In this document: positions 1 to 12,800 of the stretch, piece after piece
Layout: the number at the start of each line of letters is the position of its first letter
Numbering within the stretch: the first letter of the stretch is position 1
DNA from: Roseovarius marisflavi
GTDB taxonomy: Bacteria; Pseudomonadota; Alphaproteobacteria; Rhodobacterales; Rhodobacteraceae
Assembly: GCF_900142625.1 (NCBI RefSeq)
Contig: NZ_FRBN01000026.1
Span: 7,501-46,914 of the forward strand
Reading direction: 5' to 3'
Length of the DNA stretch: 39,414 nucleotides
The notes under the pieces: model-generated
Told to the model about the DNA's origin: nothing
What the model saw: the letters and a program-made list of their open reading frames with translations, nothing else
The model's database searches: none
Made by a program: the position numbers and the translations under genes

Positions 1-45
1 TTTATCCGGGCAAAGTTTGGCGAGAATAAGGATTGGAAGCAACCC

Positions 46-840
46 ATGTTGCAAAGAATGTCGATTATAGGTCTGCTTATGCTGGGCACCGCCCCCGCCC
101 ATGCGTTGGATATCCGCTCTTGCGTGGTCATGCCAAGCCAGGTGGTCGAGATTGCCGTCGAGGTGCCCGGCCTTGTCAAATCGGTCAATGTTGGCCGGGG
201 CGATGTGGTCAAAGAGGGTGATGTCCTCTTAAAGCTGACCGATACCGCGCTTCAGGCGCAGGTCGCCCTTGCGACGCGCCGCGCCTCGGACGAGACCCAG
301 ATCACCGGCGTCGATGCCCGGATCAAGGTGCTTGAAGGCCAGCTTGAGCGCGTCAAAACCCTCTATGAACGTGAACTGATCGCCATGCGCGAACTTGATC
401 GTGTCGAGGCAGAGCTCATCGGCCTTTATCAGGAACGCGACCGCGTGATCGCCGACCGGGATCTGGCCGCGATCGAGCTGACCCGGATCAACGCACTTTT
501 GGATCAGCGCACGGTGATCAGCCCGGTCAACGGCATCGTCACCTCGCGCAATGCGGATGCGGGCGAATATGCCGACGAACAAGGCGCTGTGATGAGCATC
601 GCCACCCTAGACCCCCTGTATGTCGAGATTTTCGTGCCGCAGGACATGGCCAATCAGGTCGAGATTGGCGCCGAGATCGAAATCCGCCTCGAAACCCAAC
701 CCGATCTTGCCCACACCGCCGTGGTCGAAGTGGTCGACCGTGTCTTTGATGCGGCCTCGGGCACCTTCGGGGTACGCCTGAGCCTGCCAAATCCGGGCCA
801 GAGCCTGCCGGCCGGTGTGCGCTGTACCGCGCGGCTATAA
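46..840 (+). CDS. Periplasmic adaptor subunit (HlyD/RND membrane-fusion type), 264 aa
   Basis: This is a short membrane-fusion/adaptor protein of the kind that links an inner-membrane transporter to an outer-membrane channel. The N-terminus is a signal peptide: a hydrophobic run after MLQRMS, with probable cleavage after AHA near residue 21. A biotinyl-lipoyl half-motif follows (residues ~35-65, with VPGLVKSVNVGRGDVVKEG). Next comes an alpha-helical hairpin rich in E/R/L (~70-155), then the second half-motif (VISPVNGIVTSRNADAGEY) and a beta-barrel domain. At 264 residues it is shorter than typical AcrA/HlyD proteins (350-450) and lacks a long membrane-proximal domain. GGAAG at 35-39 lies 6 bases before the ATG at 46; the in-frame ATG at 58 is possible but less well placed. 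The gene converges on the giant exoprotein gene and shares its terminator, so I infer it serves the same export route. Any partner upstream lies outside the window. Confidence 0.85.
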   Translation: MLQRMSIIGLLMLGTAPAHALDIRSCVVMPSQVVEIAVEVPGLVKSVNVGRGDVVKEGDVLLKLTDTALQAQVALATRRASDETQITGVDARIKVLEGQLERVKTLYERELIAMRELDRVEAELIGLYQERDRVIADRDLAAIELTRINALLDQRTVISPVNGIVTSRNADAGEYADEQGAVMSIATLDPLYVEIFVPQDMANQVEIGAEIEIRLETQPDLAHTAVVEVVDRVFDAASGTFGVRLSLPNPGQSLPAGVRCTARL

Positions 841-865
841 CCTAAGGCCTGCATCCGCTGGTCGT

Positions 866-892
866 AAAAAAGGGGCTTAACGCCCCTTTTTT
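866..892. terminator. Bidirectional rho-independent terminator
   Basis: A perfect stem pairs A6-GGGGC (866-876) with GCCCC-T6 (882-892) around a 5-base loop (877-881). The A-tract on one side and T-tract on the other let it work in both directions. It ends the adaptor gene from the left and the giant gene from the right. The TAA stop of the giant gene (complement of 891-893) overlaps the end of the T-tract. Confidence 0.85.
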
Positions 893-3800
893 ATTTCTTC
901 TTATTGCCGTTTGACGCGCTGGCCGCGACTGGCACCAGACCCCAATCGACCAAGCCGCTATCGTCGGCCACGGTCGCCTCTGCTGTATTGTCATTCGCCG
1001 CAGGCTGGACGATCAGAAGTTCGACAACCTCTGCGCCATCCTCAGGCTGAGTCTGTGACGTCTCGGCAAGGCTCTCCTGTGTCTCCACGATCCAGCCTGT
1101 GTCTCCCGAAGTGATATCAGTTGACAGGGTCGTCACGTCAAAGGTCGTCACAGCCGCAAGGGGCGCCTCATCCGCAGTCAGATCAACAGTTGACGGATCG
1201 GTCGGAGCCGGAGCCGGTTCAATCCCGCGGCCATCACGTGCGCCCTTGGTATTGCCCGGCTGTCCGCCATCGGGTGCGCCGGTGTTGTCCTGCCAGCCAT
1301 CATCCTGCTGGGTGATCATCCCCAACTCGCCGAAGGGTTCGCCAAGACGATCCGGATCGCCGCCTTCGCCAAGGCGCGTCATATCCGTGCCATCGCTTTC
1401 GGCCACCGCAATCAGGAACTCCTGAATCCAAGGCGCAGGCGATCTGACCACGGTCCAGTTGCCGAAGGGCGAGAACGGGACGACGAAGTTGTTGTATTCG
1501 CCCGCCCAGTCGACCATCCGGTCATGCGAAGTGTTGGCGATAAGCATGTCGCGTCCACCGCCGCCAAAGGCAAGGTCGCCATATCCCGAAACCGGTGTCG
1601 TGGCGGCATCGGGCGCATCATTGGCCCCGCCATTGGTTCCAAGATCATCGTCAAGGTTCAGGATATCCCCGCCAAGACCGCCCCAGAGGTGATCACGACC
1701 GGTGCCGCCGACGATCCAGTCATCGCCGATATCACCGAACAGTTTGTCATCGCCATCCCCCTTGGCCCATTCGCGTGCCAGCGGCGAAAGCTCGCCCTCG
1801 GTCGCGTCAAAGTTCAGGACATGGCCCTCAATCCGGGCAAGGGCGTTGTTGAAGTCGTAAAAACCCTCGGGTGTGATAAGGCGGCCAGTGACCGGATCGG
1901 TCTCGGGGCGCCACTCACTCGGCGTGGTATAGAATTCAGGCAGCGCCTCGGCGCCCGAAATCCCGTCATTGCCAGCACCGCCGTGGATGGAATCATCGCC
2001 CAGACCACCATAGATCAGATCGCTTCCGCCAAGATCCCAAGGCTCGAGATCCGCGGTTTTCTTCAACTCGCCAAGCGGGTTGAGAATGGCATGGAACGCA
2101 TTCGCCTGGGTCGAGATGATCTCTTCCGTTGTGGCGGTATTCAGCCCGATCAAGGTTTCCGTCAGGCCATTGCGGCTTGTCAGGATCTTGCCGTCATCGC
2201 CCAAAATCCCGTCGTTGCCGGTGCCGCCCGAGATCCAGTCATCCCCGGCGCCGCCGATCACATCGTCGTTCTGCGCACCGCCATAAAGGACATCTTTGCC
2301 GCCCATGCCGTGGATAATGTCATCACCACCCTCGCCATCAATCAGGTCATTGCCGCCGATATCGCTGGGGTCCCCGCCCGGCGTATAGGCCGCATATTGA
2401 ATGGCGCGCACTTCGACGCGTTCGGTACCGGCCGGGCCGTAGGTATCCCACTGATAGTTCAGCGCGGCGCCATCCGCGACAACCCGGAAGATGTTGCCGT
2501 TGTCGCCAAGGATCACATCGGCGTCACGGGCATGGCCCCGATCCGAGGTGTCGCCAAGGCTGTTGCGCTCAAGATCAAGGCCGTCGCCGCCATATATGGT
2601 GTCATCGCCATCAATAAGCTGTTCGCCACCCTCGTCGTTACAGCTCTTGCCGAGAAACAGCAGGGACGAGCCACCGATCAGGTCATCCTGACCCAGGCCG
2701 CCGATCAGCAGATCACTGTCGCCACCGCCTTCGATGTAATCATTGCCGTCACTCTCGCTGCCATCCTGAATGACCAGCGGGCCACCGGGGGCGTCAAAGT
2801 CAATCGAGGCATCGCCATAAACCGTGTCGTCGCCGCGCTGACCGAACAGACGGTCATCATCGGCTCCACCGGCAATGATGTCATCGCCCCAGGTCTCGGG
2901 CGATGCGCCCTCGGAATGATCAAACAGCGAGATGTCGCGCCCCTGAATGCCGCTCGGGCTCGGCTGCCATTCGGCGGTGACATTAGGCAGGTAATCCGGC
3001 AGGAACGCGCCGGTGACCGGGTCCACCTCATAGAGCGTGGCGCCCGCAAGGCTGCGCAGGCGTTGATCAAGCGTGTCGGCGCGGCGCAGGATTTCTGCGT
3101 TATCGCCCGCCACAACATCGTTGCCTTCATCGGCGTCGATAATGTCATCGCCATCCGCGCCGCCGCAATCGTTGTGGCCGCCGATGATGTCATCACCGCC
3201 CGTGCCACCCGAAATGCTGTCGCCACCCTGGCCGCCAACGGCGATATCGTCGCCCGCGCCAAGAATGATCCGGTCACCCGCGCCCAAGGCCGCGTCATGC
3301 GCAAAGATCGACAGGAAGGAGAACGGCAGAGCCGCTGCCGTGGTCAGCGGTAATTGCGACAGGTCAATCCGCCCGTCGGCAAGCCGTTCAATCCGGCCAT
3401 GATCACCGAACACAAGGTCATTGCCGGTGCCGCCGATCAACAGGTCAGACGCCCCGCCGCCAATGATCGCGTCATTGTCGGCGCCGCCGTCAATCTCGTC
3501 AGCGCCAGCATGCTCTGGCGCAGTCGAGGTGACCACGTCCAGCGACGAGGTATCGCCATCAAGGGCAATGCTGTCGAACATGCCTGAATCGCCCAGCAGG
3601 ATATCCATCCCGCCATCGCCCGTAATCGTGTCATCGCCGTAACCACCCAGAGCGATATCGTCGCCCGCACCGAGGGTCAGGCGATCATCGCCGCCCTTGG
3701 TCACCGCGATCGAGGTCGCCGAGGCGACAACGCCAAGCTCCAGGATGATCTGCGCATGGTCGCCAAAGACCACGTCGGCCCCGGCCCCTGCATCAACGAT

Positions 3801-6800
3801 GTCACCGGCCGTGCCTGCCAGAACGATATCATCGTCCTCGCCGGTGTCGATGACATCCACGCCGCCGATATCAAACAGGAAGGTTTCGATCAGAACAGGG
3901 CGTGCGCCCTCTGCGTCCCATGTGATCTGGCCCTGATCGCCAAGCACGATGTCGGAACCGATGCCCGTGGTGATGGTGTCACCGCCATCGCCGCCGATGA
4001 CAAGGTCATCGCCTGCGCCGCTGTCGATTGTGTCATCGCCACCACCAAGCCCCTCGAAGAGGGTGCTTGCGACGCGCAGAACGCCGTCGGTGTAATCAAG
4101 CTTGCCGCTGTCGCCAAGAACCACATCCTCGCCAAGCGACGTTTCAATCGTGTCATTGGCCGTGCCACCAAGAACCGTGTCATTGCCCGCGCCAGAGCGG
4201 ATCAGATCCGCGGCGCCGATATTTGACACCGTGCTGCGCACCGTGACCACGACGCCCGCGTTGAAGATGACCATGCCATTGTCGCCAAGGATGATGTCAC
4301 CACCCGTTCCGGTATCCACCACATCGGCCCCGACACCGGCAATAACGATGTTCTGGCCGTTGCCGGCGTCAATCGTGTCATTGCCGCCGAATTCTTCCGA
4401 GATGCTTTCGACTTTGGACAGGGTTGCAACCGGCGTTACCAGCGACCAGTCAACCACGCCGCCATCGCCAAGGATAACATCCGCGCCGCTGCCTGCGGTG
4501 ATGCTGTCAGAGGCAAAGCCGCCAAGAACGACATCGTCGCCCTCACCGGCGTCGATGGTGTCATCGCCGCCGACCTGCGGGCTGGCCGAGGTCGCGGTGC
4601 TTACGCCATCGGTGCCAAACACCTTGAGTTGACCGGGCTGAAGGATCAGGCCGTGATCGCCCAGGATGATGTCATCACCCTCGCCACCGGAAATGTCGTC
4701 GTTGCCGGCACCCTGTGTGACATCGGTTTGCGTTTCGCGGGTCACAAGATCGACCTCGAAGCGGCTGTCGCCATAGATATGGTCACGTCCGCCAAAGCCG
4801 TTGATCACGTCATCGCCTGCGCCACCGGCAATATGATCACCGCCTGCACCGCCATAGACCGTGTCATTACCGCCCCCGGCATCAATCACCACCGTGGTGG
4901 TCGTGCCGCGCACGTCGATGATATCATCGCCATCCGGGCCAAAGCGATAGGCATTGTCCGAAAGCGATCCCGCCCCGGCGCTATAGCGATCGCCGCTGGC
5001 CGAGGTATCGCCATAAAGAACAAGCGGCCCGCTGTGATCAAACGCTGTGATCGTGTCGTTGCCGCCACCACCATGGATCGCGGTGATCGTACCTTCGGCC
5101 GTGCCTTCAACCGTAAAGGTATCGTCATTGCGGCCCAGCATGACTTCGAAGATGTCCATGTTGGTATAGGTGATGCCACCGGCATTGGTCACCGGAATTT
5201 TGACCTCTTCTGTGCCCTGATTGAGGGGCAGCTCGCCGCCCATGCCAAGACCCGAAAGGTTGCTCGCGCTCAGAACGCCGGTATCGGGTTCTTCCGAGCT
5301 GTCGTTGAAGACATTCACGCGGTCCACCTCGACACCCGGCTCTGGAACGTCCGGCGGGGTCAGCGGAGTATCAAGTTCGGTCGGCAGGATGATCGCCGTG
5401 ACGAGCGAGCGATCCTCGGGGCCGACATCGCCTTCAAGGATCAGGGGGCCATTGATGGCATTCACGAGATGCGGTTGTGCGGCGACGGTCTTGATCGGGT
5501 TCGCAGGATCTGCAACCGGTGCAGTGGGATCAAGCGCCACATTGATAGTCACCGGATCATCCCAATTGGTCGCGTCAAACGTGACCGTAGTGCCGTCAAA
5601 GCGCGCATCGTCGCTCGACAAAAGCGTTTGCCCGTCGGTTTCAATACTCACGGTCACGCTTCCGACCGGAGCGCGGCTTAGCGTCAGGTCATAGCTGTCT
5701 GTGCCATCGGTTCCGGCGCCGACAGTGGTGCTGCCGTCGCTTTGGCTGACCACAAGGCTGGCGCTATCGTTGTCGATCACCTGCGCTACAAGTTTGACTT
5801 CTTTTGCCTCGAACGCGCCGGTGCTGCTGCTTGCGGAATGGGTGATTGTCACATCGTCAAGGTTTTCCTCGTCAGCGTCATCCACCGCCATCACCGTTAC
5901 AAGCTGTGCGGTGTTCCAGTTGTCGCTGTCAAAGACCAGCTCGGTGGCACCAAAGCTGACTTCGCCATTGGCCGCCAGCGTGACGGTAACGGTTTCGCCC
6001 TCATTGGGCGCTTTGGACAGGCGCACTGAATAGTTATCGCTGCTGCCGCCCTCGGCAACCGTGGTGCCGGGGCCGGTTTCGGTGACAATGATATCGGCGC
6101 GGTCGTTATCTTCGACCTCGACCTTGATATCCTGAAGGCGAATGCCGTTCAGCGCCGGATCGTTCGAGATGATCGAATGCCCGATCACAGCCGTGGTCGG
6201 CCCTTCTTCGGCAGTATCGTTCGGCGCTTTCACATAGATCGTGCGCTGTGCATTCCAGTTGGTGCTGTCAAAGGTCAGCACAAGCTGATCCGAGAAATTC
6301 ACCCCGTCGGTCGAGACCTGAACCGTGCGTGCACCGTTGGGCTGCGCGGTCGAGGCCTGCGCCGCCGATACGGTGATATAGGCGGTCGAGGCCTGCGACG
6401 GCAGAACGCCCGGCATCTCAATCGTGTAGGTGTCAAACAGGCCGTCGCCCTCGGCAACCTGCGTGCCGGTGCCGGTCTCGTCGATAAAGACCGCATCCGA
6501 ATTCACCGGCTTGACTGTAAGGTCGATGCCCTGCGCCACCTTGTCGGCATAATCGGGATCAAGCGCCGGATCGGATTCAAGGAAGTGGTTTATCACGCCG
6601 GGCTGACCGCCATCCGTGGCGGCAATCACCGGCACAAGGACGCTTCCACCGACGTTGAAGGTATCGCTTCCGACACCACCAATCACGGTGGTCACAACGC
6701 CCTCGCGGGTCGAGAGGATAAAGAAGGTGTCGTCTCCCTCAAGCCCGTCCACTTCAAGCGCTTCTTCGACACCCGACAGGGTGACCGAAAGACCGGCGCC

Positions 6801-9800
6801 GAAAATGCCCTTCTTGGTGATCAGGAAGTTGTCGTTGCCCTCGGTGCCGACCGCAACCACGCGGTCAAACCCGGCGCCGCCGTCGATGTCGACCGGCGCG
6901 TTGACGTTATAGCGGATTTCGTCGTCGCCCGCGCCTGCATTGAGAACCGAATTCCCGGCAAGCGAGCTGCCGTCGCCATCGGCCAAAAGGAAGGCCCGCA
7001 GCAGGAAGTTGTCATTGCCCGCCTCGCCTTCCATGCGCAGCGATGCCTGATTGGAATAGACGCGGAAGATGTCATTGCCCTCGCCGCCATAAAGCACGGT
7101 GGCCACGCTATTGCCGCGGCTCAGGAAGCCAGAGGTGGTCCTGACGGTCGCAATCTCGTCGCCGGGCGCAACATTGTCCGGCTGACGTTCAGAGCCAAAG
7201 ATCTGGCCGATCTGGAAGGTATCGTCGCCGATGCCGCCATCCAGCGTCAAAAGCGTGCTGTTGTCATCCATCGCAAACATGTCATTCCCCTCGCCGGTTT
7301 CGATCCGGACGCGGGCATTGATGGTCTCGTTGTAATTGATCCGCTCAAGCGGGTTGGCAAAGCCGCCCGCGCCATCGCTTTGCAGCAAGGCGATAAAGTT
7401 CTTGCGGATCAGAACCGTGTCATCCTCGGCGGTGGTGCGGATCAGCATCCGGTCAAGCCCCTCATCGGGCGCACCGCTGTCGGAAGTGTTGATCACGACA
7501 TCGCTGACGCCGGTCAGGTCGATTTCGGTCACATCGGTGCCGGCCTGACCGTCAATCGTGAAACTGTCGCGAAGACCATCGCGCACCGTCGTCATCGACG
7601 GCAGGCGGTTGATGAAGATGTCATCGTCGCCCGAACCAGCGCGCAGGTTGGTGTTGCCATCAATCGCCGTCACGTTGATGCGGAAGATATCATCATCCGC
7701 GCCACCCAGCATTTCGATCGCCTGCGCCTCAAGCGCCCCGTTCAGCGCCATAGTGGCGCGCGGCGCATCCGCATCACCAAGGTCAATCGACAGGGTGATC
7801 AGGTTGCCCGCCGTGAACAGCGCCCCGAGGTCCTGTGTCAGGTCATCATCGGCGGCAATCGTAAGATCGCTGCCCGCTGCGGCCACGCTTCCCGTGGTAA
7901 AGGTGATATTGTCGCGCGCCTGGATATTGGCTGCGCCAACCGCCGCAACACGCGCGCCCTGCAAGGCCGAGATCGAGCCGCCCGCGTTCAGGCCAAGAGT
8001 GCTGTCCGCCGTCATGGCACTATCGACACCAAGGGTCGCGCTACCAGAGGTGGTCACGTTCAACGTGCTGCCCGACTGCATGTTAGAGGCGTTGCCAGTG
8101 CTCAGGCTTGCCGCCACAACCGACAGGCTTGTGCCGGTGGATTGCAGGCTCTGGCTGCCGGTGGTGATCGCACCGCCTGCACTCAGGGCCATTGTCCCAC
8201 CCGAGGTGGTCTGGCTCAGGCGACCAAGGTTGATGCTGCCCGAAGTATTTGCCGTAAGGCTATTGACCGCCGACATGACAGAGGACTGCCCGGCGATAAG
8301 ACCTGCGGCGGTGATCAACAGGGTGGTGCCAGCGTTGACAGTGCTACTTGCACCGGTGGTCACATTTGCGCCCGCCGTCAGGGTCATCGCGCCCGAGGAC
8401 GTGGTGCTGCTGCTCGCGCCAAGATCAATGTTGCCGGTTGCGGTCATCGCAAGGGTGCCCGCGCGCGCCGCGATCACACCCGAAGCCTGAAGCTGAATAC
8501 TGCCCGCAATGGCGTTCAGGGCGGCATTGCCGCCTGTCGCCTCAACCGAGGCCAGAACCAGCGTGCCGGCGGTTTCGATCAGATCAATACCATTGCCGGC
8601 CGAAAGAACCGCACTAGTCGCAACCGAACGGCTTGTATCCACCTCAAGCGCATTCGACGGCGTGCCGATGCTGCCCCAGGCGGTGATCACAAGCCCGTTG
8701 CTCAGAATGCCCGGCGCCGTGCTGGCCGTGCCGTCAAGCACGCTGCCCGCCGGGGTGGTCAGGATCGCGGCACCGCTGGCGGTGATGGTTTCCACCAGAA
8801 GGTTGCCCGCCGTCACATTGAGGCGCACATCGCCCGCCGTGGCGGTGACCGATCCGGCCACCATGTTGCCGCTCACCTCGTTAAGGTGAACCGAACGCGC
8901 CAGCACGCTGTCGATGCGGTTCACGTCAAGGTCAAGGCTGTTGGAGGTGGTGCCGACGACGCCGTTGCCTGCCGAAATCGTAAGGTTGGTGGCGATGATA
9001 TCGGCGATGGTGTCGGTTGACGCATCCACCACGGCTGCCGCGCCGCTCAGGGTGACCCCGGCGCCAGAGCTGATCCGCGCGATGCGCATGTCGCCGGAGG
9101 TCTCGTTAAGGACAATCGCGCCGGGGGCCGTGGCCGTAACCGTGCCCAGGGCGTTGTTCGAGCTGTCGATATCAAACGGATTGGCGACCGATCCGATGGC
9201 GCCGCCGCGCGAGGTCAGCACCACGTTGCGCGCGGTCACATCCGCCGCGCCCGTGTTGTTACGGTCGACAAGATTGCCGCCCGAATTCAGCGTCGCGGTG
9301 CCATTGACCGCCGAAACCGTCCCAATCGCCATCGACGAGGGCCCGAGCACCTCAAGGTCGACATCGCCGCCGGTCGAGGTGGCGTTCAGGATGTCATAGA
9401 CTCCTTCGACCGCAAAATCCGTGGCTGTGGTGATAAAGCCCGCGCCATTCGGCGTGGTCAGAACCCGCGTCAGCTTGCCTGTCTTGCCTGTGAAATCAAG
9501 CTGATCGCCCGCCTGCATGTCAAGCTGAATTCCATCGGCCGGCGTGGTGACCGCTGTGGTCTCCAGGAAGCTGATATTGGTGCCCTGAAGGTCAAGGTAA
9601 AGATCATCCCCGGCGCGGCCGAAGAAGTTGGCCGGATCATGCGCAATCGTGCCATTGGCAAAATCGCGGCCCCGGACAAGCTCTAGCCGGAACGGATTAT
9701 TCGCCGCCCCGATTGAGCCGCGATCGGTCACGATACTGACCGCCGGCACAAGAGTGCCGCCATTCAGATCGGTCGCAAACATCTGGCCCGCATCCCCGGC

Positions 9801-12800
9801 GATAAGGTCTACGCCCGCCGCCTGGGTGATATTGCCGCCAAGGGCGCGGAAATCATAGATCGCGGCGACGTTGCTGATGTCGCGCAGGAACAGAACGTCA
9901 GACGTCAGATCGGTTGAATTGTTGCGCACGGTGAAGGTGGTGAAATCGCCACCCGCATTGCGGATATTAAAGCCGGGGCTCACATCGGCAGGTGCCGGGC
10001 GGCTGTCGACCACGTTGATATCCGGCTCGCCGCCGTTGGTCGAAATCATCTCGACGCGCTGAATGTGCAGATCGCGGCTGGTGTTGTTCTCCAGCGTGAC
10101 GCTGGTCAAAAGCTTGGGCAGGAAAATATCGGCATCGCCACTGACGACGCCGCGCACAAGGCGGATATCAAGCTTGCCGCCGGCATCGTTGATAATGTCA
10201 TCAACCAGGATGGTATTGCCATCAATCGTTGCGCCGACGTTGGATTCAGCCGCAATCGTGCCATCGGCATTGACCCGCAACAGCTTGTCCGAGCCTTCGC
10301 CAAGGAAGATCGAGCCGCGCAGATTGACGATATCATCGGCATCGTCGCCGACACTGGTGACCTCGGCGTTGTTCTCGGCAAATTCGAACACGGTCACAAG
10401 GTCAATGACCGTATCGACCACCCATTCGACGATCTTGTCCAGCGGCCAGGGCAACCACTTGGTCACCTTGCGCACCACTTCACGCACGACCTCCACCACC
10501 TTGGTGATAAAGCCCTTTGCCTCGGCTTCGGACATCTCGACGATCAACAGGTTCGAGCTTCCGTCGATATCAACCGATTTCGACACCATGACTGCAGGGT
10601 CGGCCATGTCGATGATCGACTGACCATAGCCAAAGCCGATGGCCTCGGCATTTGCAACCGCAAGAACAGTTGTGTCGGCGTTCGAAATCGCCCGCGAGAC
10701 AACCTCGTTTCCAAACGCGCCGTCAGGGTTCTGGGTGGCGCGGCCAACCGCATCCATCTTGATCTCGTTGACACCCTCGATACGGGCAGTGCCCTCTTGA
10801 AGGATGCGGGCCTGTGCCTTGTCGCCATTGGTCCCGATATTAAGCCGCGACACGGCGGTCGAAAAGGCCCCGGCGAGGGTCACATTGGTGCTCGAGTTTG
10901 CGGTTTGCTTGCCCGCAACCTCGTTCAGCGCGTCGATATCGACCGTGTTCCCGGCCAGGATCGTAGACCCGTCGCGCAGGATGACATCGGCATCGGTATC
11001 CATGTTGGTGGTCACGAAAGCCGTCGACGACGAGGCAACCGCTCCGCCGGTGGTCATGCTGACATTGGCGTCAAGCAAGACGGCGTTTTTCGCCAGAAGC
11101 GTGACGTCGCGCGATGCATCGATCACCGCGCCTGTGGAAAGCTCCACATCGGCCTCGGAATTGATCGTAAGCACAGCCGACGCGCCACCAGCCGAGGCAA
11201 TCGACGGAATGCCGATATTGGCGAAATCGCCCTCGAACAGCGCCTTGAGCGATTCGCCCAGCTCCTTGCCCGATGATCCTGTCACCCGGACAATTGCGTT
11301 TGCAAAGGTTTCAGCCAGCAGTTCTGCATCACGCGCGGTGATCCGGGAATTGCCGTTCATGTCGGCATCGGCTGTGGTGGTCATGGTGACCGTGCCCGAG
11401 CTGAATCCTGCACTCAAAAGACCCTCGGTGCCGCCGGTGACCGTATTGCGCGCCTCAGCGGCGGCAAAGGCCTTGAGACGCACAAGATCACCCGCCGTCA
11501 GGCGCGATCCGCTTCCCAGAACCGCATCGGCATTGGTGGTTGTGGTGGTCGTGGCCTCGGCGTCACCGCCGGAAATCAGGCCAGCCGCGTTGTTATTGGC
11601 AACCGCATCCGCCGCGTTGAAGGCGCGCGAAGTGGCCTCGATATCGTCGGCAGAACTGACGACGACGCTCGGCCCGAACCCGGCCCAGACATTGGCCGTG
11701 GACGAGGCGGTGATGTCGGTCGACGAAATGCTGCCTGCGCCGCCAACCGATGTGTTGCCGGTTGCACGCGCCGCATTGCCGGTGGCCCCGCCGCCGTTCT
11801 TGTCGGTGACGTTAAAGAACGCCTCGACGATCACATCGCCCGACGCGCCATTGGCCGCGACATTGATCGCATCGCGGATCTCGGCGCGCACGGTGGCGGT
11901 CGTCGTCGCCGTCGCCTTTGAATCGCCCGCCGCCAAAGCACCGCCGGCAACGCCGGATGTGGTCGCAAGCGAGCCCATGAGACCAATCGCGCCGACGCGC
12001 ACATCGCCCGCCGTCACATTGGTGCTGCTGCCCCGAATGTCGGCGGTGACGCTACGCGTGACAGTGCTTGTCGAATTGCCACCAACCCCGGCGGCAAGCC
12101 CGCCTGCGCCGGCAGTGCCGCTTGCGTTGGCATTGGCCGCGTCATTCGCGTTGACACTGGTCAGGCCGCTGGTGGTCACGATCGCACTGTTGATGCGCGC
12201 CGTGGCAAAGCCCTGAACGGTCGCCGTGCTGGTCGTGGTGCCGCCGCCGATCAGTGCACCGATCCGGCTTGTGGCGATGGATGTGGCATCGGAATCGCCC
12301 AATGTTCTGACCGCAAGGCTTCCGGCGATCACCGTGCCCACCGTCAACTCCGCAGTGATCTGCGCGCCCGAGGTGGCCGAGGAATTTGCCCCCGACACGC
12401 CGATCAGCGCCCCGGCCGAGGCCGTCGAACTGGCGCTGGCATCCATCCCGAAATCGCCCGATTCCGTGACAACCGTTCCGTCGTCCGACACGTTGTGGCG
12501 CGCAAGAATGGTAACCGCACCGCCGGTCGCCGTCACCGTGGCACCCCCGCCGATCCGTGCCGTGACCGAAGGATTCACCGTCGCGACGGATTTCGCCTCG
12601 CCGACCGCGAGGGCACCGCCGTTGATACCGGCAGCGACGGCATCGGCATCGACGATGCTGGCCGCGTCAACCGTGACACTGCCCGCATCCACCGTCAGGC
12701 CAGTGCCTGTGATCTCGGCCAGAACAGAGCCGCCGATGGTCGCGCGCGCCTCGATCCTGGACACAGAGCCAAGCGCCCCCGCGCTTGCATTGCCGTTGGC

